From Rhodoferax_B sp963512645 (lineage in GTDB: Bacteria; Pseudomonadota; Gammaproteobacteria; Burkholderiales; Burkholderiaceae_C), in assembly GCA_963512645.1 (NCBI GenBank), contig CAUPNM010000019.1:33811-97810 (forward strand): 64,000 bases of DNA, given 5' to 3'. Of this stretch, positions 50,183 to 58,474 are shown piece by piece. The notes under the pieces are model-generated. The model had not been told where the DNA came from. It saw only the letters and a list, made by a program, of their open reading frames with translations, and did not search any database. Numbering within the stretch: position 1 is the first letter of the stretch; every line of letters starts with the position of its first letter. The translations under genes and the position numbers were made by a program.

Positions 50183-50821
50183 TTAATGCAGGCCGGCGAT
50201 GTAATCGGCCACGGCCTTGATTTCGCGGTCGTTCATCTTGGAGGCGACCATGGACATTTGGGCGCTGTTCTTGCGGCCACCGTCACGGAAGGTCGTCAGC
50301 TGCGCGGCCACGTAGTCGGCATGCTGGCCACCCAGGCGCGGGTACTGGGCCGGAATACCGGCACCGTTGGGGCTGTGGCAACCGGCGCAGGCGGCAATCT
50401 GGCGGTCGGCAATGCCACCACGGTAGATGCGTTCGCCCAGCGCCACCAGCTCTTTGTCCTTGGCAAAACCGGCTTTCACCTTTTTGGAGGCCACCCAGTA
50501 CGAGATGTTGCGCATGTCGTCATCGGTCAATGTAGAGGCAAAGCCCTTCATCACCGCGTTATTGCGCTTGCCGGACTTGAATTCCTGCAATTGCTTGACC
50601 AGGTATTCGGGGTGCTGCTGCGACAACTTGGGGTTGGCGGCGATGGCCGAATTGCCGTCGGCACCGTGGCAGGCGGCGCACACCGCGGTAAAGCTGGCCT
50701 CGCCCTTGACGAGATCGGGCTTGGCGGCCATGGGCGCAGCAGGTTTTTCCTCGGCAGCAAAAGCCGACACAAAGGGGCTCGCCAGCGCGGCGGCGGTCAA
50801 CAGGGAGACAAGGAGCTTCAT
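50183..50821 (-). CDS. Diheme cytochrome c4-type protein
   Basis: 212 aa. A signal peptide is cut near SAFA (about 22). Two class I cytochrome domains carry CAACH (about 48) and CAGCH (about 142), each with a distal Met (AVMKGFAS near 91; SMVASKM near 192). It probably shuttles electrons to a terminal oxidase in the periplasm. The neighbouring ResBC proteins would attach its hemes. It is divergent from engB. Confidence 0.93.
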   Translation of the reverse strand: MKLLVSLLTAAALASPFVSAFAAEEKPAAPMAAKPDLVKGEASFTAVCAACHGADGNSAIAANPKLSQQHPEYLVKQLQEFKSGKRNNAVMKGFASTLTDDDMRNISYWVASKKVKAGFAKDKELVALGERIYRGGIADRQIAACAGCHSPNGAGIPAQYPRLGGQHADYVAAQLTTFRDGGRKNSAQMSMVASKMNDREIKAVADYIAGLH

Positions 50822-50882
50822 ATTCGAGGGGGCCTATCGATTTGTCTTTTCGGGGGCGATTCTGTGGCGCTTTGAGGCGAAC

Positions 50883-50939
50883 TTGGGGCGCACAAGCCGA
50901 TGATTCTACAATGCAGGCCCGGTTCTCTTGTGCGAGAAC
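50883..50939 (+). promoter_or_regulatory. Candidate promoter and leader hairpin for engB
   Basis: TTGGGG at 50883-50888 and TACAAT at 50907-50912 are 18 bases apart, a plausible sigma-70 pair. Just downstream GTTCTC (50922-50927) and GAGAAC (50934-50939) form a six-base inverted repeat in the leader. The start codon is at 50989. Seen by eye only. Confidence 0.4.
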
Positions 50940-50988
50940 TCTTGAACTTGACAGCCGCAGCACCTGCACCCTGTCCTCCGAAGATTCC

Positions 50989-51744
50989 ATGATTCCTACC
51001 TCTCCCCCGGCAGCCGACGGCGCGCCCTTGCCCAAATTGCCGCCTGCCAAAAGCCCAGCGGTCATCGCTGCGGGCTGGATGCACACTGCCAAGTTCCTGA
51101 CCACCGCGCCGCAACTGCACCATCTGCCCCCGCTGACCGTGCCGGAAATCGCCTTTGTGGGCCGCTCCAACGCGGGCAAATCCACCTGCATCAACACGCT
51201 GACGCAGCAAAAGCAACTGGCCTACGCCTCCAAAAAACCCGGCCGCACGCAGAACATCAACCTGTTCAGCCTGGGCAAACAGGGCGTGACCGACGCGGTG
51301 CTGGCCGATTTGCCCGGCTACGGCTACGCTGCCGTGCCCAAGGCCGACAAGATCCGCTGGCAGCGCGTGATGGCCAACTACCTGGTCACCCGCGAGAACC
51401 TGGTCGGCATCGTGATGATGTGCGACCCGCGCCATGGCCTGACCGAGCTGGACGAAATCCTGCTCGACATCGTGCGCCCCCGCGTGGCCGAAGGCCTGAA
51501 GTTTTTGATTTTGCTAACCAAGTCCGACAAGCTCAACCGCGAAGAAGCCACCAAGGCCCTCTCCATCGCGCGCCTGCAGGCCGGTGGCGGCGAAGTCAAG
51601 CTGTTCTCGGCGCTGAAGAAGCAAGGCATCGACGAAGCCAGCCAATTGCTATGGCAGTGGGCCCACCCCGAAGGCAGCGATGCCCCCGCCCCCAAGCCTG
51701 CCGCGCCGGTGATCGACGAGCCCGAGAACCTGGACGAAGATTGA
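50989..51744 (+). CDS. engB: Ribosome-biogenesis GTPase EngB (YihA/YsxC)
   Basis: 251 aa from ATG 50989; 49 more codons are open upstream but cross the promoter candidate. G1 GRSNAGKST (about 60), G3 DLPGYGYA (about 107) and G4 LTKSDKLNRE (about 178) are present. An N-terminal extension of about 45 residues is Pro/Ala-rich, and the C-terminal tail is acidic. It is essential for 50S assembly in many bacteria. In related genomes hemB often follows; here an accessory nucleotidyltransferase does. Confidence 0.95.
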   Translation: MIPTSPPAADGAPLPKLPPAKSPAVIAAGWMHTAKFLTTAPQLHHLPPLTVPEIAFVGRSNAGKSTCINTLTQQKQLAYASKKPGRTQNINLFSLGKQGVTDAVLADLPGYGYAAVPKADKIRWQRVMANYLVTRENLVGIVMMCDPRHGLTELDEILLDIVRPRVAEGLKFLILLTKSDKLNREEATKALSIARLQAGGGEVKLFSALKKQGIDEASQLLWQWAHPEGSDAPAPKPAAPVIDEPENLDED

Positions 51745-51780
51745 GGATTTTCTGGTATCTAACCTATTGAATTACAACAG

Positions 51781-51820
51781 TTTTCCTATGATTTTCAGAT
51801 TTGTTGAAAATATAGGAAAA
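51781..51820 (+). promoter_or_regulatory. Long inverted repeat covering the ribosome-binding site of the nucleotidyltransferase gene
   Basis: Left arm TTTTCCTAT, one unpaired G, ATTTTCA (51781-51797); loop GATTTGT; right arm TGAAAAT, ATAGGAAAA (51805-51820). All 16 pairs match. The only AGGA near the start (51814-51817) lies in the right arm, seven bases from GTG 51825 and ten from ATG 51828. As RNA it would hide the ribosome site; as DNA it could be an operator. The stretch is sharply AT-rich. Confidence 0.65.
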
Positions 51821-51824
51821 TACT

Positions 51825-52772
51825 GTGATGGATGCGCCAAGCTATTACGAACTGGATGAAGATGCCGCCCGGCAATCCATCAACGCCAGCACCATTTATG
51901 CCGAGTACCGCCGTACGCTAGAGGCGGCGCGCCCCTACATGGGCGGCATGTACTGGAAGAAGGTGGGCGCCTACGAGTACCTCACCAAAACCGGCAAAGG
52001 CAGCAGCCAGACATCCGTAGGCCCTAGAGGCGAGCGCACCGAAGCCATCTACGCCGATTTCCAGAGCCGCAAAGCGCCCTTGATGCAGCGCCTGGAGGCC
52101 CTGGAAGCGTCGCTGGTGCAGGCAGAGCGCTACAACAAGGCGGCCAAAGCCGGGCGCGTACCCAACACCGTGGTTGCGGTGCTGCGTGCCATCGAACGCC
52201 ATGGCCTGGGCGACAACTTCACCGTGGTGGGCACCCACGCGCTGTTTGCTTACGAGGCCGCAGCGGGCGTTCGCATCGTGGAGAAGGCGCTGGCCACCGT
52301 GGACGTGGACTTGCTATGGGATGCCCGCAAGCGGGTGCAGTTTGAAACCACGGTCAAGCGGCTGGACCGATCGGTTCTGTCCATCCTCCAAGAGGCCGAC
52401 AAATCCTTTGCCCGCATGGAGCTGCAAAAGGAAACGGCGGTGAACGACAAAGGCTTCCAGGTAGACTTTTTGCGCCGCATTCCCGAAGGCAAAGACCCCC
52501 ACCCCTACCGGCTCACCGACGACCTCGACGACATGTGGCCGGTACAGGCCCGGCGCGCCAACATCCTCACCGAAGCGCCGCGTTTTGCCTACCCAGTGAT
52601 CTCGCAAAACGGAGAGATCGCACTGATGCGCACGGTGTCACCCCAGGTTTTTATTCAGTTCAAAGAATGGATGTCCCGGGAGCCCACCCGCGACCCCTTG
52701 AAGCGCAGCCGCGACCGGCTCCAGGCCCAGATCGTGCAGCAACTGCTTGACGAGCAAAGGCTGATTGCCTAA
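51825..52772 (+). CDS. GSU2403-type nucleotidyltransferase-fold protein
   Basis: 315 aa from GTG 51825, or 314 from ATG 51828. The polymerase-beta-like core has the Gly-Thr-His-Ala loop (VVGTHALFAYEAAAGV, about 136-140) and the paired acids VDVDLLWD (Asp160, Asp162) expected to bind Mg-NTP. It matches the NTP_transf_8/GSU2403 fold group as I know it. No antitoxin, HTH protein or other partner lies next to it. Other small nucleotidyltransferases of this fold are toxins or tRNA modifiers, but its target is unknown. It sits alone between engB and an acyltransferase on the opposite strand and looks acquired. Confidence 0.78.
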   Translation: MMDAPSYYELDEDAARQSINASTIYAEYRRTLEAARPYMGGMYWKKVGAYEYLTKTGKGSSQTSVGPRGERTEAIYADFQSRKAPLMQRLEALEASLVQAERYNKAAKAGRVPNTVVAVLRAIERHGLGDNFTVVGTHALFAYEAAAGVRIVEKALATVDVDLLWDARKRVQFETTVKRLDRSVLSILQEADKSFARMELQKETAVNDKGFQVDFLRRIPEGKDPHPYRLTDDLDDMWPVQARRANILTEAPRFAYPVISQNGEIALMRTVSPQVFIQFKEWMSREPTRDPLKRSRDRLQAQIVQQLLDEQRLIA

Positions 52773-52791
52773 CCGGCATTAAGGGTTTTTA

Positions 52792-52840
52792 AGCCTCTAG
52801 CGCTTATTCCATAAGCGCAAGCAGCTCCTAAAACCATAGT
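52792..52840. repeat. Dispersed intergenic palindrome, copy 5 (best core)
   Basis: Core GCGCTTATTCCATAAGCGC at 52800-52818 is a perfect eight-base inverted pair around TCC, followed by AAGCAGCTCCTA and a weak CTAAAACCATAGT. It lies between the convergent nucleotidyltransferase and acyltransferase genes and could form a bidirectional stop signal, though no T tract follows. Confidence 0.65.
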
Positions 52841-52845
52841 AAACC

Positions 52846-53712
52846 TCAATACACCTCAGGCGCACCCGGTGGCCGGGTTTTGAAGCGTTTGTGCACCCAG
52901 AAGTACTGCGCGGGCATGGTGGCGATGTAGTCTTGCAGGCGGCGGCTCATTAGGGCGGTGTCGGCTTCGGCATCGGCGCTGGGGAAGTCTTCCCAGGCGG
53001 GCAGCACCTCGATCTCGTAGCCCCAGTCGGTCATGCGGGTCAGCACCGGCACCACCTTGGCGCGGCCCAGGCGGGCAAAGCGCGACAGCGACGGCACGGT
53101 GGCGGCGGGCACGCCGTAAAACAGCACAAAAAACGCGTCTTTGGCCCCAAAGTCCATATCGGGCAGCAGGTACAGCGGCTGGCCCTGGCGCAGCGAGGCG
53201 ACGATTTCCTTCACGCCCTGGCGGCGGTCAAACAGGCGGGCGTTACCAAAACGCTGGCGGCCCTGGGCGATCCACGCGTCCATCACCTGGTTGCTTTGGG
53301 GGGTAAAGATGGTGTTGAAGTCGCGCGGAATCTGCTGCGACAAGGCGGTAGCCCCCGCGTCCAGCCCCACAAAGTGCGGCACAAACAGCACGGTGGGGGT
53401 ATTGCCGCTGAGCTGCGCCACGTCGCCCACGATCTTGAGCCGCCGCAAAGTGCGCTCGGGCGCGCCGTGCCACAGCCAGCCCCGGTCCAGCCAGGCCTGG
53501 GTGAAGTACACAAAGATTTGCCGCACCAGCGCCCGCCGTTCCTGCACAGACTGCTCTGGAAAGCATAGCTTGAGGTTGGTAGTGGCGATGGAGCGGCGAC
53601 CGCCCAACAGGCCGTACAACACCATCCCCAGGACCCAGCCCACGCCGCGCACCCAGGCCAGCGGCAGGCGCGCCAGCAGGCGCATGAACACAATCAATCC
53701 TTGGGACAGCAT
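52846..53712 (-). CDS. LpxL/HtrB-family lysophospholipid acyltransferase (first of two)
   Basis: 288 aa from ATG 53712; a TTG one codon upstream is the longer alternative. One N-terminal span (about 3-35) anchors it. The HX4D catalytic motif is VPHFVGLD (about 110), and PDMDFGAKDAFFVLFYGVPAA is the typical second block. It should add a secondary acyl chain to lipid A. It lies 22 bases downstream of a paralogue in the same orientation; the two share the fold but not close sequence. Confidence 0.92.
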   Translation of the reverse strand: MLSQGLIVFMRLLARLPLAWVRGVGWVLGMVLYGLLGGRRSIATTNLKLCFPEQSVQERRALVRQIFVYFTQAWLDRGWLWHGAPERTLRRLKIVGDVAQLSGNTPTVLFVPHFVGLDAGATALSQQIPRDFNTIFTPQSNQVMDAWIAQGRQRFGNARLFDRRQGVKEIVASLRQGQPLYLLPDMDFGAKDAFFVLFYGVPAATVPSLSRFARLGRAKVVPVLTRMTDWGYEIEVLPAWEDFPSADAEADTALMSRRLQDYIATMPAQYFWVHKRFKTRPPGAPEVY

Positions 53713-53737
53713 CAAAAATCCAAATCAAAAACGGAAA

Positions 53738-54586
53738 TCAGGAGCGCGCTTCTGGGCGCGGCTGCTTGTAGCGCGCGTAGCTCCAGAGGTACATGCCGGG
53801 GCGTTGGCGGATCAGGTCTTCCATGGCCGCGTTCAGCGCCGCAGCGGCCACCGTATCGCCCTGGTCCAGCGGCAAATGCAGGGGGTGCACATGGATGACA
53901 TAGCCGCGCCCCCAGGGCAAACGGTCGCCCAAGGCTACCAGCATCGGCGCCCCGCTTTGCCGGGCCAGGCGCAAGGCCAGGGTCATGGTGTAGGCCGGGC
54001 GGCCAAAAAACGGGGCCCACACGCCCTGCCCCTCGCCCGGCACCTGGTCGGGCAGCATGCCCACCACCCGGCCCTGTTTGAGCGATTTGAGGATCATGCG
54101 CACGCCGCCGGTGGTGGTGGGCGCGGCCTCCAGCCCCGGTGCGGAGCGGGCGGCCTTGAGCAAATCGTCCAGCCAGGCAAATTTGGACGGCTTGTAGAGG
54201 ATGGTCATCGCGCCGTACTTTTCGCTGAAGCGGGCGGCGTGGGCCTGGGGCACCACTTCGAAGCTGCCCACGTGCGGGGTCATGAAGACCACGCCCTTGC
54301 CCAGGGCCAGCGCGGCCTCCAGGTGCTCCACGCCCTGCCACTGGATTTTGGGCAGCTTCTGGGCCCGGGGCCGCAACCACAGCCAGGGCAATTCGGTGGC
54401 CAGCTTGCCCGCTTCGGCGATGGCGCGGCGGGCCTGGCGCGGGGCGATGCCGGCCTGGGCCACGTTCTCATTAAAACGTTTGCGGTAGGTGGGCGACGCC
54501 AGATACGCCAGCCAGCCCAGCAGCGCACCCAGCATGTGCAACACCGCCAAAGGCAGGCGGGCGGACCATCGAAACAACAAGGACAT
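53738..54586 (-). CDS. LpxL/HtrB-family lysophospholipid acyltransferase (second of two)
   Basis: 282 aa. N-terminal span about 8-28, then GIAPRQARRAIAEAGKLATELPWLWLRP, the HX4E motif in FMTPHVGSFEVVPQ (about 101), and the MLPDQVPGEGQGVWAPFFGRPAY block that marks late acyltransferases. Together with the downstream gene it would finish hexa-acyl lipid A in the inner membrane. Divergent from metK. Confidence 0.93.
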   Translation of the reverse strand: MSLLFRWSARLPLAVLHMLGALLGWLAYLASPTYRKRFNENVAQAGIAPRQARRAIAEAGKLATELPWLWLRPRAQKLPKIQWQGVEHLEAALALGKGVVFMTPHVGSFEVVPQAHAARFSEKYGAMTILYKPSKFAWLDDLLKAARSAPGLEAAPTTTGGVRMILKSLKQGRVVGMLPDQVPGEGQGVWAPFFGRPAYTMTLALRLARQSGAPMLVALGDRLPWGRGYVIHVHPLHLPLDQGDTVAAAALNAAMEDLIRQRPGMYLWSYARYKQPRPEARS

Positions 54587-54607
54587 ATTTGGTAACGGTA
54601 GAATTCA

Positions 54608-54647
54608 AACGTCGCTGAGTTAACTGAACTACTTGCAGGGCGACGTT
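54608..54647 (+). promoter_or_regulatory. Stem-loop in the metK leader
   Basis: AACGTCGC at 54608-54615 pairs perfectly with GCGACGTT at 54640-54647; the 24-base loop contains the palindrome AGTTAACT. It lies about 75 bases before the metK ATG. I do not recognise any SAM or SAH riboswitch class in it. The remaining 54648-54722 shows AGGAG at the proper distance from the ATG. Confidence 0.35.
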
Positions 54648-54722
54648 AAACACATCTGCTAAAGCGTTCGCCAAAGCTCCCCAGGCTGGCAACGCGCCAT
54701 CACCAACACAGGAGTTTACAAA

Positions 54723-55910
54723 ATGGCGAACGACTTTCTCTTTACCTCCGAATCCGTCTCCGAAGGCCACCCCGACAAGGTGGCCGACCAGATCTCGGAC
54801 GCGATTCTGGATGCCATCTTCAAGCAAGACCCGTTAAGCCGCGTGGCCGCCGAAACGCTGACCAACACCGGCCTGGTTGTGCTGGCCGGCGAAATCACCA
54901 CCAACGCGCATGTGGACTACATCCAGGTGGCGCGCGACACCATAAAGCGCATCGGCTACGACAACACCGAATACGGCATCGACCACAAGGGTTGCGCGGT
55001 CATGGTCTGCTACGACAAGCAGAGCAACGACATCGCCCAGGGCGTGGACCACGCCAGTGACGACCACCTCAACACCGGCGCGGGCGACCAGGGCCTGATG
55101 TTCGGCTACGCCTGCAACGAGACGCCCGAGCTGATGCCCGCGCCCATCTACTACGCGCACCGCCTGGTCGAGCGCCAGGCCCAGCTGCGCAAAGATGGCC
55201 GCCTGCCCTTCCTGCGCCCCGATGCCAAGAGCCAGGTAACCATGCGTTACGTGGACGGCAAGCCGCACAGCATCGACACCGTAGTGCTGTCCACCCAGCA
55301 CCACCCCGACCAGTCGGAAACGCCCACCAAGATGAAGGCATCCTTCATCGAGGCGGTGATCGAAGAAATCATCAAGCCCGTGCTGCCCAAAGAGTGGCTG
55401 CAAGACACCAAGTATTTGATCAACCCCACCGGGCGCTTCGTCATCGGCGGCCCGCAAGGCGACTGCGGCTTGACTGGCCGCAAGATCATTGTGGACACCT
55501 ACGGCGGTGCCTGCCCGCACGGCGGTGGCGCGTTCAGCGGCAAAGACCCAACCAAGGTGGACCGCTCTGCCGCCTACGCCGCCCGCTACGTGGCCAAGAA
55601 CATCGTGGCCGCTGGTCTGGCGCGCCAGTGCCAGATCCAGGTGGCCTATGCGATTGGCGTGGCCCACCCGATGAACGTGACCATCTATACCGAAGGCACG
55701 GGCGTGATCCCCGACGAGCAGATCGCCGAGCTGGTCAAGCAGCACTTCGACCTGCGCCCCAAGGGCATCATCCAGATGCTGGACCTGCTGCGCCCGATCT
55801 ACGAAAAGACGGCGGCTTACGGGCACTTTGGGCGGGAAGAGCCTGAATTTACGTGGGAGCGGACGGACAAGGCCCAGCTGTTGCGGAACGCAGCAGGCCT
55901 GAAAGGCTAG
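54723..55910 (+). CDS. metK: S-adenosylmethionine synthetase
   Basis: 395 aa. It forms SAM from methionine and ATP. Signature blocks are SEGHPDKVADQISDAILD (about 10-27), GAGDQGLMFGYA (about 119-130), and GGAFSGKDPTKVDRSAAY (about 264-281). The ATG is preceded by AGGAG. The C-terminus reads DKAQLLRNAAGLKG then TAG. A second copy of the last 14 codons follows in the same frame 81 bases downstream, ending in TAA. Confidence 0.97.
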   Translation: MANDFLFTSESVSEGHPDKVADQISDAILDAIFKQDPLSRVAAETLTNTGLVVLAGEITTNAHVDYIQVARDTIKRIGYDNTEYGIDHKGCAVMVCYDKQSNDIAQGVDHASDDHLNTGAGDQGLMFGYACNETPELMPAPIYYAHRLVERQAQLRKDGRLPFLRPDAKSQVTMRYVDGKPHSIDTVVLSTQHHPDQSETPTKMKASFIEAVIEEIIKPVLPKEWLQDTKYLINPTGRFVIGGPQGDCGLTGRKIIVDTYGGACPHGGGAFSGKDPTKVDRSAAYAARYVAKNIVAAGLARQCQIQVAYAIGVAHPMNVTIYTEGTGVIPDEQIAELVKQHFDLRPKGIIQMLDLLRPIYEKTAAYGHFGREEPEFTWERTDKAQLLRNAAGLKG

Positions 55911-55991
55911 CACTGCGCAGCAGGACGATGGGCGTTGCGCCGCAGGCACAAGGCCCAACTGCTGCGGAACGCGGCAGGCCTGAAGGGCTAA
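55869..55991 (+). repeat. In-frame duplication of the last 14 codons of metK
   Basis: Copy one is the end of metK (55869-55910, stop TAG). Copy two is 55950-55991 (stop TAA), 81 bases further and in the same frame. They share 37 of 42 bases. All five differences are synonymous, including TAG against TAA, so both copies encode KAQLLRNAAGLKG. The 39 bases between them have no counterpart after copy two. Confidence 0.85.
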
Positions 55992-56045
55992 GCACGTTTT
56001 ACGGTTCGCGGGGATACTGGGGGGCTCACCACCCTGCCCCCTGTT

Positions 56046-57269
56046 ATGAACCCTAACGCCGCCCAGTTGTGGCCCGCGCCACGCTGGGCCCTGGCAATTT
56101 TGTTGGCCCTGCTCGGCATGCTGGGGCCGTTCTCCATCGACACCTTCATCCCGGCGTTCGCGGGGATTGCCGCATCGCTGAACGCCACCCCGGCCGAGAT
56201 GCAGCAAACGCTGTCGGCCTACCTGTTTGGCTTTGCGTTTATGAACCTGTTCCACGGGGCGCTGTCGGACAGCTTTGGTCGCCGCCCGGTGGTGCTCACC
56301 GGCCTGGCGATTTTCACCCTGGCCAGCGCAGGCTGTGCGCTGTCGCAAAGCATCGGGCAACTGGTGTTTTTTCGGGCCTTGCAGGGCCTGTCGACCGGCG
56401 CGGGCATTGTGGTGTCGCGGGCGGTGGTGCGCGACATGTTCCCCCCGGCCGATGCGCAAAAGGTGATGAGCCAGATCACCATCTACTTCGGCGTGGCCCC
56501 GGCGATTGCGCCCATCATCGGCGGCTGGCTGTTTGTGCACCTGGATTGGCACAGCATCTTCTGGTTTTTGACCGGCATCGGCGTGCTGCTGTGGCTGGCC
56601 AACTTCCGGTTTCTGCCCGAAACCCTGCACCTGGACCAGCGCCAGCCGATGAACGCCCGCAACCTGCTGCGCGGCTACCGGCAGCTCATCGCAAACCCGC
56701 GCTTTGTGCTGTTGGCACTGGCCAGCGGCGTGCCTTTTAACGGCATGTTTTTGTACGTGCTGTCGGCCCCGGAGTTTCTGGGCAGCCTGCTGGGCCTGGG
56801 GCCGACGCAGTTTTTCTGGTTTTTTGTGCTGACCATCAGCGGCATCATGGCCGGGGCCTGGATGAGTGGCCGCATGGCGGGCAAGATTCCGGCCAAGACG
56901 CAGATCCGCCACGGCTTTGTGATCATGGTGCTGGTGTCGGCAGTGAATGTGCTGGCCAATTTCTTGTTCACCGCGCACGTGAGCTGGGCGCTGTTTCCGG
57001 TGGCCCTGTTTGCGTTTGGCTGGGCCATGATGGTGCCCGCCGTCACCCTGCTGGTGCTGGACCTGGTGCCCGAGCGGCGCGGCATGGCCTCCAGCCTGCA
57101 GGCCTGTTTGGGGTCTACCGCCAACGGGCTGGTGGCCGGGGTACTGGCCCCGCTGGTAATGCATTCGGCGATTGCGCTGGCGCTGGCCTCGGCGGCCCTG
57201 CTCAGTATTGGCCTGCTGGCCTGGATGGGGCTGCACCGGCGCTGGCCGGAGGTGGGGCGGGTGGTGTAG
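56046..57269 (+). CDS. Bcr/CflA-family drug exporter (MFS)
   Basis: 407 aa, 12 predicted spans. The N-terminal GPFSIDTFIPAFAGIAASL and the loop ALSDSFGRRPVVLTGLAIF with the MFS motif A are those of Bcr/CflA transporters, and RALQGLSTGAGIVVSRAVVRDM matches the motif C region. It exports drugs such as bicyclomycin or other small compounds in exchange for protons. The upstream gap contains the extra metK copy; no clear ribosome site is seen. Confidence 0.92.
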   Translation: MNPNAAQLWPAPRWALAILLALLGMLGPFSIDTFIPAFAGIAASLNATPAEMQQTLSAYLFGFAFMNLFHGALSDSFGRRPVVLTGLAIFTLASAGCALSQSIGQLVFFRALQGLSTGAGIVVSRAVVRDMFPPADAQKVMSQITIYFGVAPAIAPIIGGWLFVHLDWHSIFWFLTGIGVLLWLANFRFLPETLHLDQRQPMNARNLLRGYRQLIANPRFVLLALASGVPFNGMFLYVLSAPEFLGSLLGLGPTQFFWFFVLTISGIMAGAWMSGRMAGKIPAKTQIRHGFVIMVLVSAVNVLANFLFTAHVSWALFPVALFAFGWAMMVPAVTLLVLDLVPERRGMASSLQACLGSTANGLVAGVLAPLVMHSAIALALASAALLSIGLLAWMGLHRRWPEVGRVV

Positions 57270-57316
57270 GTGCCATGCATAAAGCGCACAACACCCCACC
57301 ACGCACGCTACAGTAT

Positions 57317-57355
57317 TAGGAGCTTCTCACGCTCAATCCATAAGCACGGGCAGCC
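57317..57355. repeat. Dispersed intergenic palindrome, copy 6
   Basis: TAGGAGCTTCTCACGC at 57317-57332, then TCAATCCATAAGCACGGGCAGCC to 57355, a diverged copy of the family between convergent genes. The rest of 57270-57316 shows nothing. Confidence 0.5.
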
Positions 57356-57386
57356 AAAAACACCTGTAACCAGATATCTCTCAGGT
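57356..57386 (-). terminator. Weak candidate terminator after galE
   Basis: ACCTG at 57362-57366 pairs with CAGGT at 57382-57386 around a loop with AGATATCT. On the minus strand five T residues follow. The stem is only five bases, so the call is tentative. Confidence 0.25.
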
Positions 57387-57408
57387 ATTCAAAAACCGCA
57401 CAAATCCA

Positions 57409-58425
57409 TCAAGCTGCCGCGCTGAACCCCGTGGGGTTGGCGCTCTGCCAGCGCCAGGCATCGGTGCACATGGCATCCAGCCCGCGCTCGGCGCGCCAGC
57501 CCAGCAGCTCCAGGGCCGCAGTGGGTTCGGCATAGCAGGCGGCGATGTCGCCGGGCCGCCGGGGCGCAACCTGGTAGGGCACGGGTTTGCCGCTGGCTTT
57601 TTCAAACGCGTGGACCATGTCGAGCACGCTGTAGCCAATGCCGGTGCCCAGGTTCACCGTCAAGAAGTCGGGCACGGCCTGCAGCCGCTCCAGCGCCTTG
57701 AGGTGGCCCACGGCCAAATCGACCACGTGGATGTAGTCGCGCACGCCGGTGCCGTCGGCGGTGGCGTAGTCGTCGCCCCACACATTCAAAAAGGCCCGTT
57801 GGCCCACGGCCACCTGGGCCACAAACGGCAGCAGGTTGTTGGGAATGCCGCGCGGGTCTTCGCCGATCAGCCCGCTTTCGTGCGCGCCCACCGGGTTGAA
57901 GTAACGCAAGATGCCGATGCGCCACGACGCGTCGCTGTGGTGCAGGTCGCGCAGCAGGTCTTCCACCATCAGCTTGCTGCGGCCATAGGGGTTGGTGGCC
58001 GAAAGCGGATGGTCTTCGGTCAGCGGCAGGCGCTGCGGGTCGCCGTACACCGTGGCCGACGAGCTGAACACCAGGGTCTTCACGCCGCACGCACCCATGG
58101 CCTCCAACAGGCGCAGCGTGCCCACCACGTTGTTGTCGTAGTAGCGCAGCGGCTGCGCCACCGACTCGCCCACCGCCTTCAGCCCCGCGCAGTGGATGAC
58201 TGCTGTGGCCCCGCTGGACTTCAGCGCCGCCGTCAAGGCCGCCACATCGCGGATGTCGCCTTCGATCAGCCGGGGCTTTTTGCCCGTGATGCGCTCCACC
58301 CGCGCCAGCGACTCGGGCTGGCTGTTGCAAAAGTTGTCGAATACCGTCACGTCCAGCCCCGCATTGAGCAGTTCAACGCAGGTATGGGAGCCAATGTAGC
58401 CAGCGCCACCGGTCACAAAAATCAT
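57409..58425 (-). CDS. galE: UDP-glucose 4-epimerase
   Basis: 338 aa from ATG 58425, the length of E. coli GalE; upstream codons add no family residues. The NAD loop TGGAGYIGSHT (about 5-15) and the catalytic Tyr-Lys pair in NPYGRSKLMVEDLL (about 149) are present, with a Ser in FSSSATVYGD. It interconverts UDP-glucose and UDP-galactose for surface sugars. It is monocistronic in this window. Confidence 0.96.
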   Translation of the reverse strand: MIFVTGGAGYIGSHTCVELLNAGLDVTVFDNFCNSQPESLARVERITGKKPRLIEGDIRDVAALTAALKSSGATAVIHCAGLKAVGESVAQPLRYYDNNVVGTLRLLEAMGACGVKTLVFSSSATVYGDPQRLPLTEDHPLSATNPYGRSKLMVEDLLRDLHHSDASWRIGILRYFNPVGAHESGLIGEDPRGIPNNLLPFVAQVAVGQRAFLNVWGDDYATADGTGVRDYIHVVDLAVGHLKALERLQAVPDFLTVNLGTGIGYSVLDMVHAFEKASGKPVPYQVAPRRPGDIAACYAEPTAALELLGWRAERGLDAMCTDAWRWQSANPTGFSAAA

Positions 58426-58474
58426 GGAAAGCCTTTGGTTGTGCAAGGCTGCCATGTTAGAGCGATTCAGCGCG

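Noticed and set aside
51825..52772. Two-gene toxin-antitoxin pair
   Set aside because: No second small gene or HTH regulator lies next to the nucleotidyltransferase; both flanks are housekeeping genes.
52792..52840. Bidirectional intrinsic terminator at the palindrome
   Set aside because: The stem is good but no T tract follows on either strand; it fits the dispersed repeat family better.
54600..54722. SAM-type riboswitch upstream of metK
   Set aside because: Only one stem is evident, and none of the conserved cores of the classes I know could be matched; kept only as a structured leader.
54834..57302. Very long open frames antisense to metK and the Bcr/CflA gene (and similar ones opposite gltBD, resB and the ABC-aminotransferase region)
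   Set aside because: They follow the codon bias of the true genes in GC-rich DNA, show repetitive His/Gln/Gly-rich sequence and match no domain.
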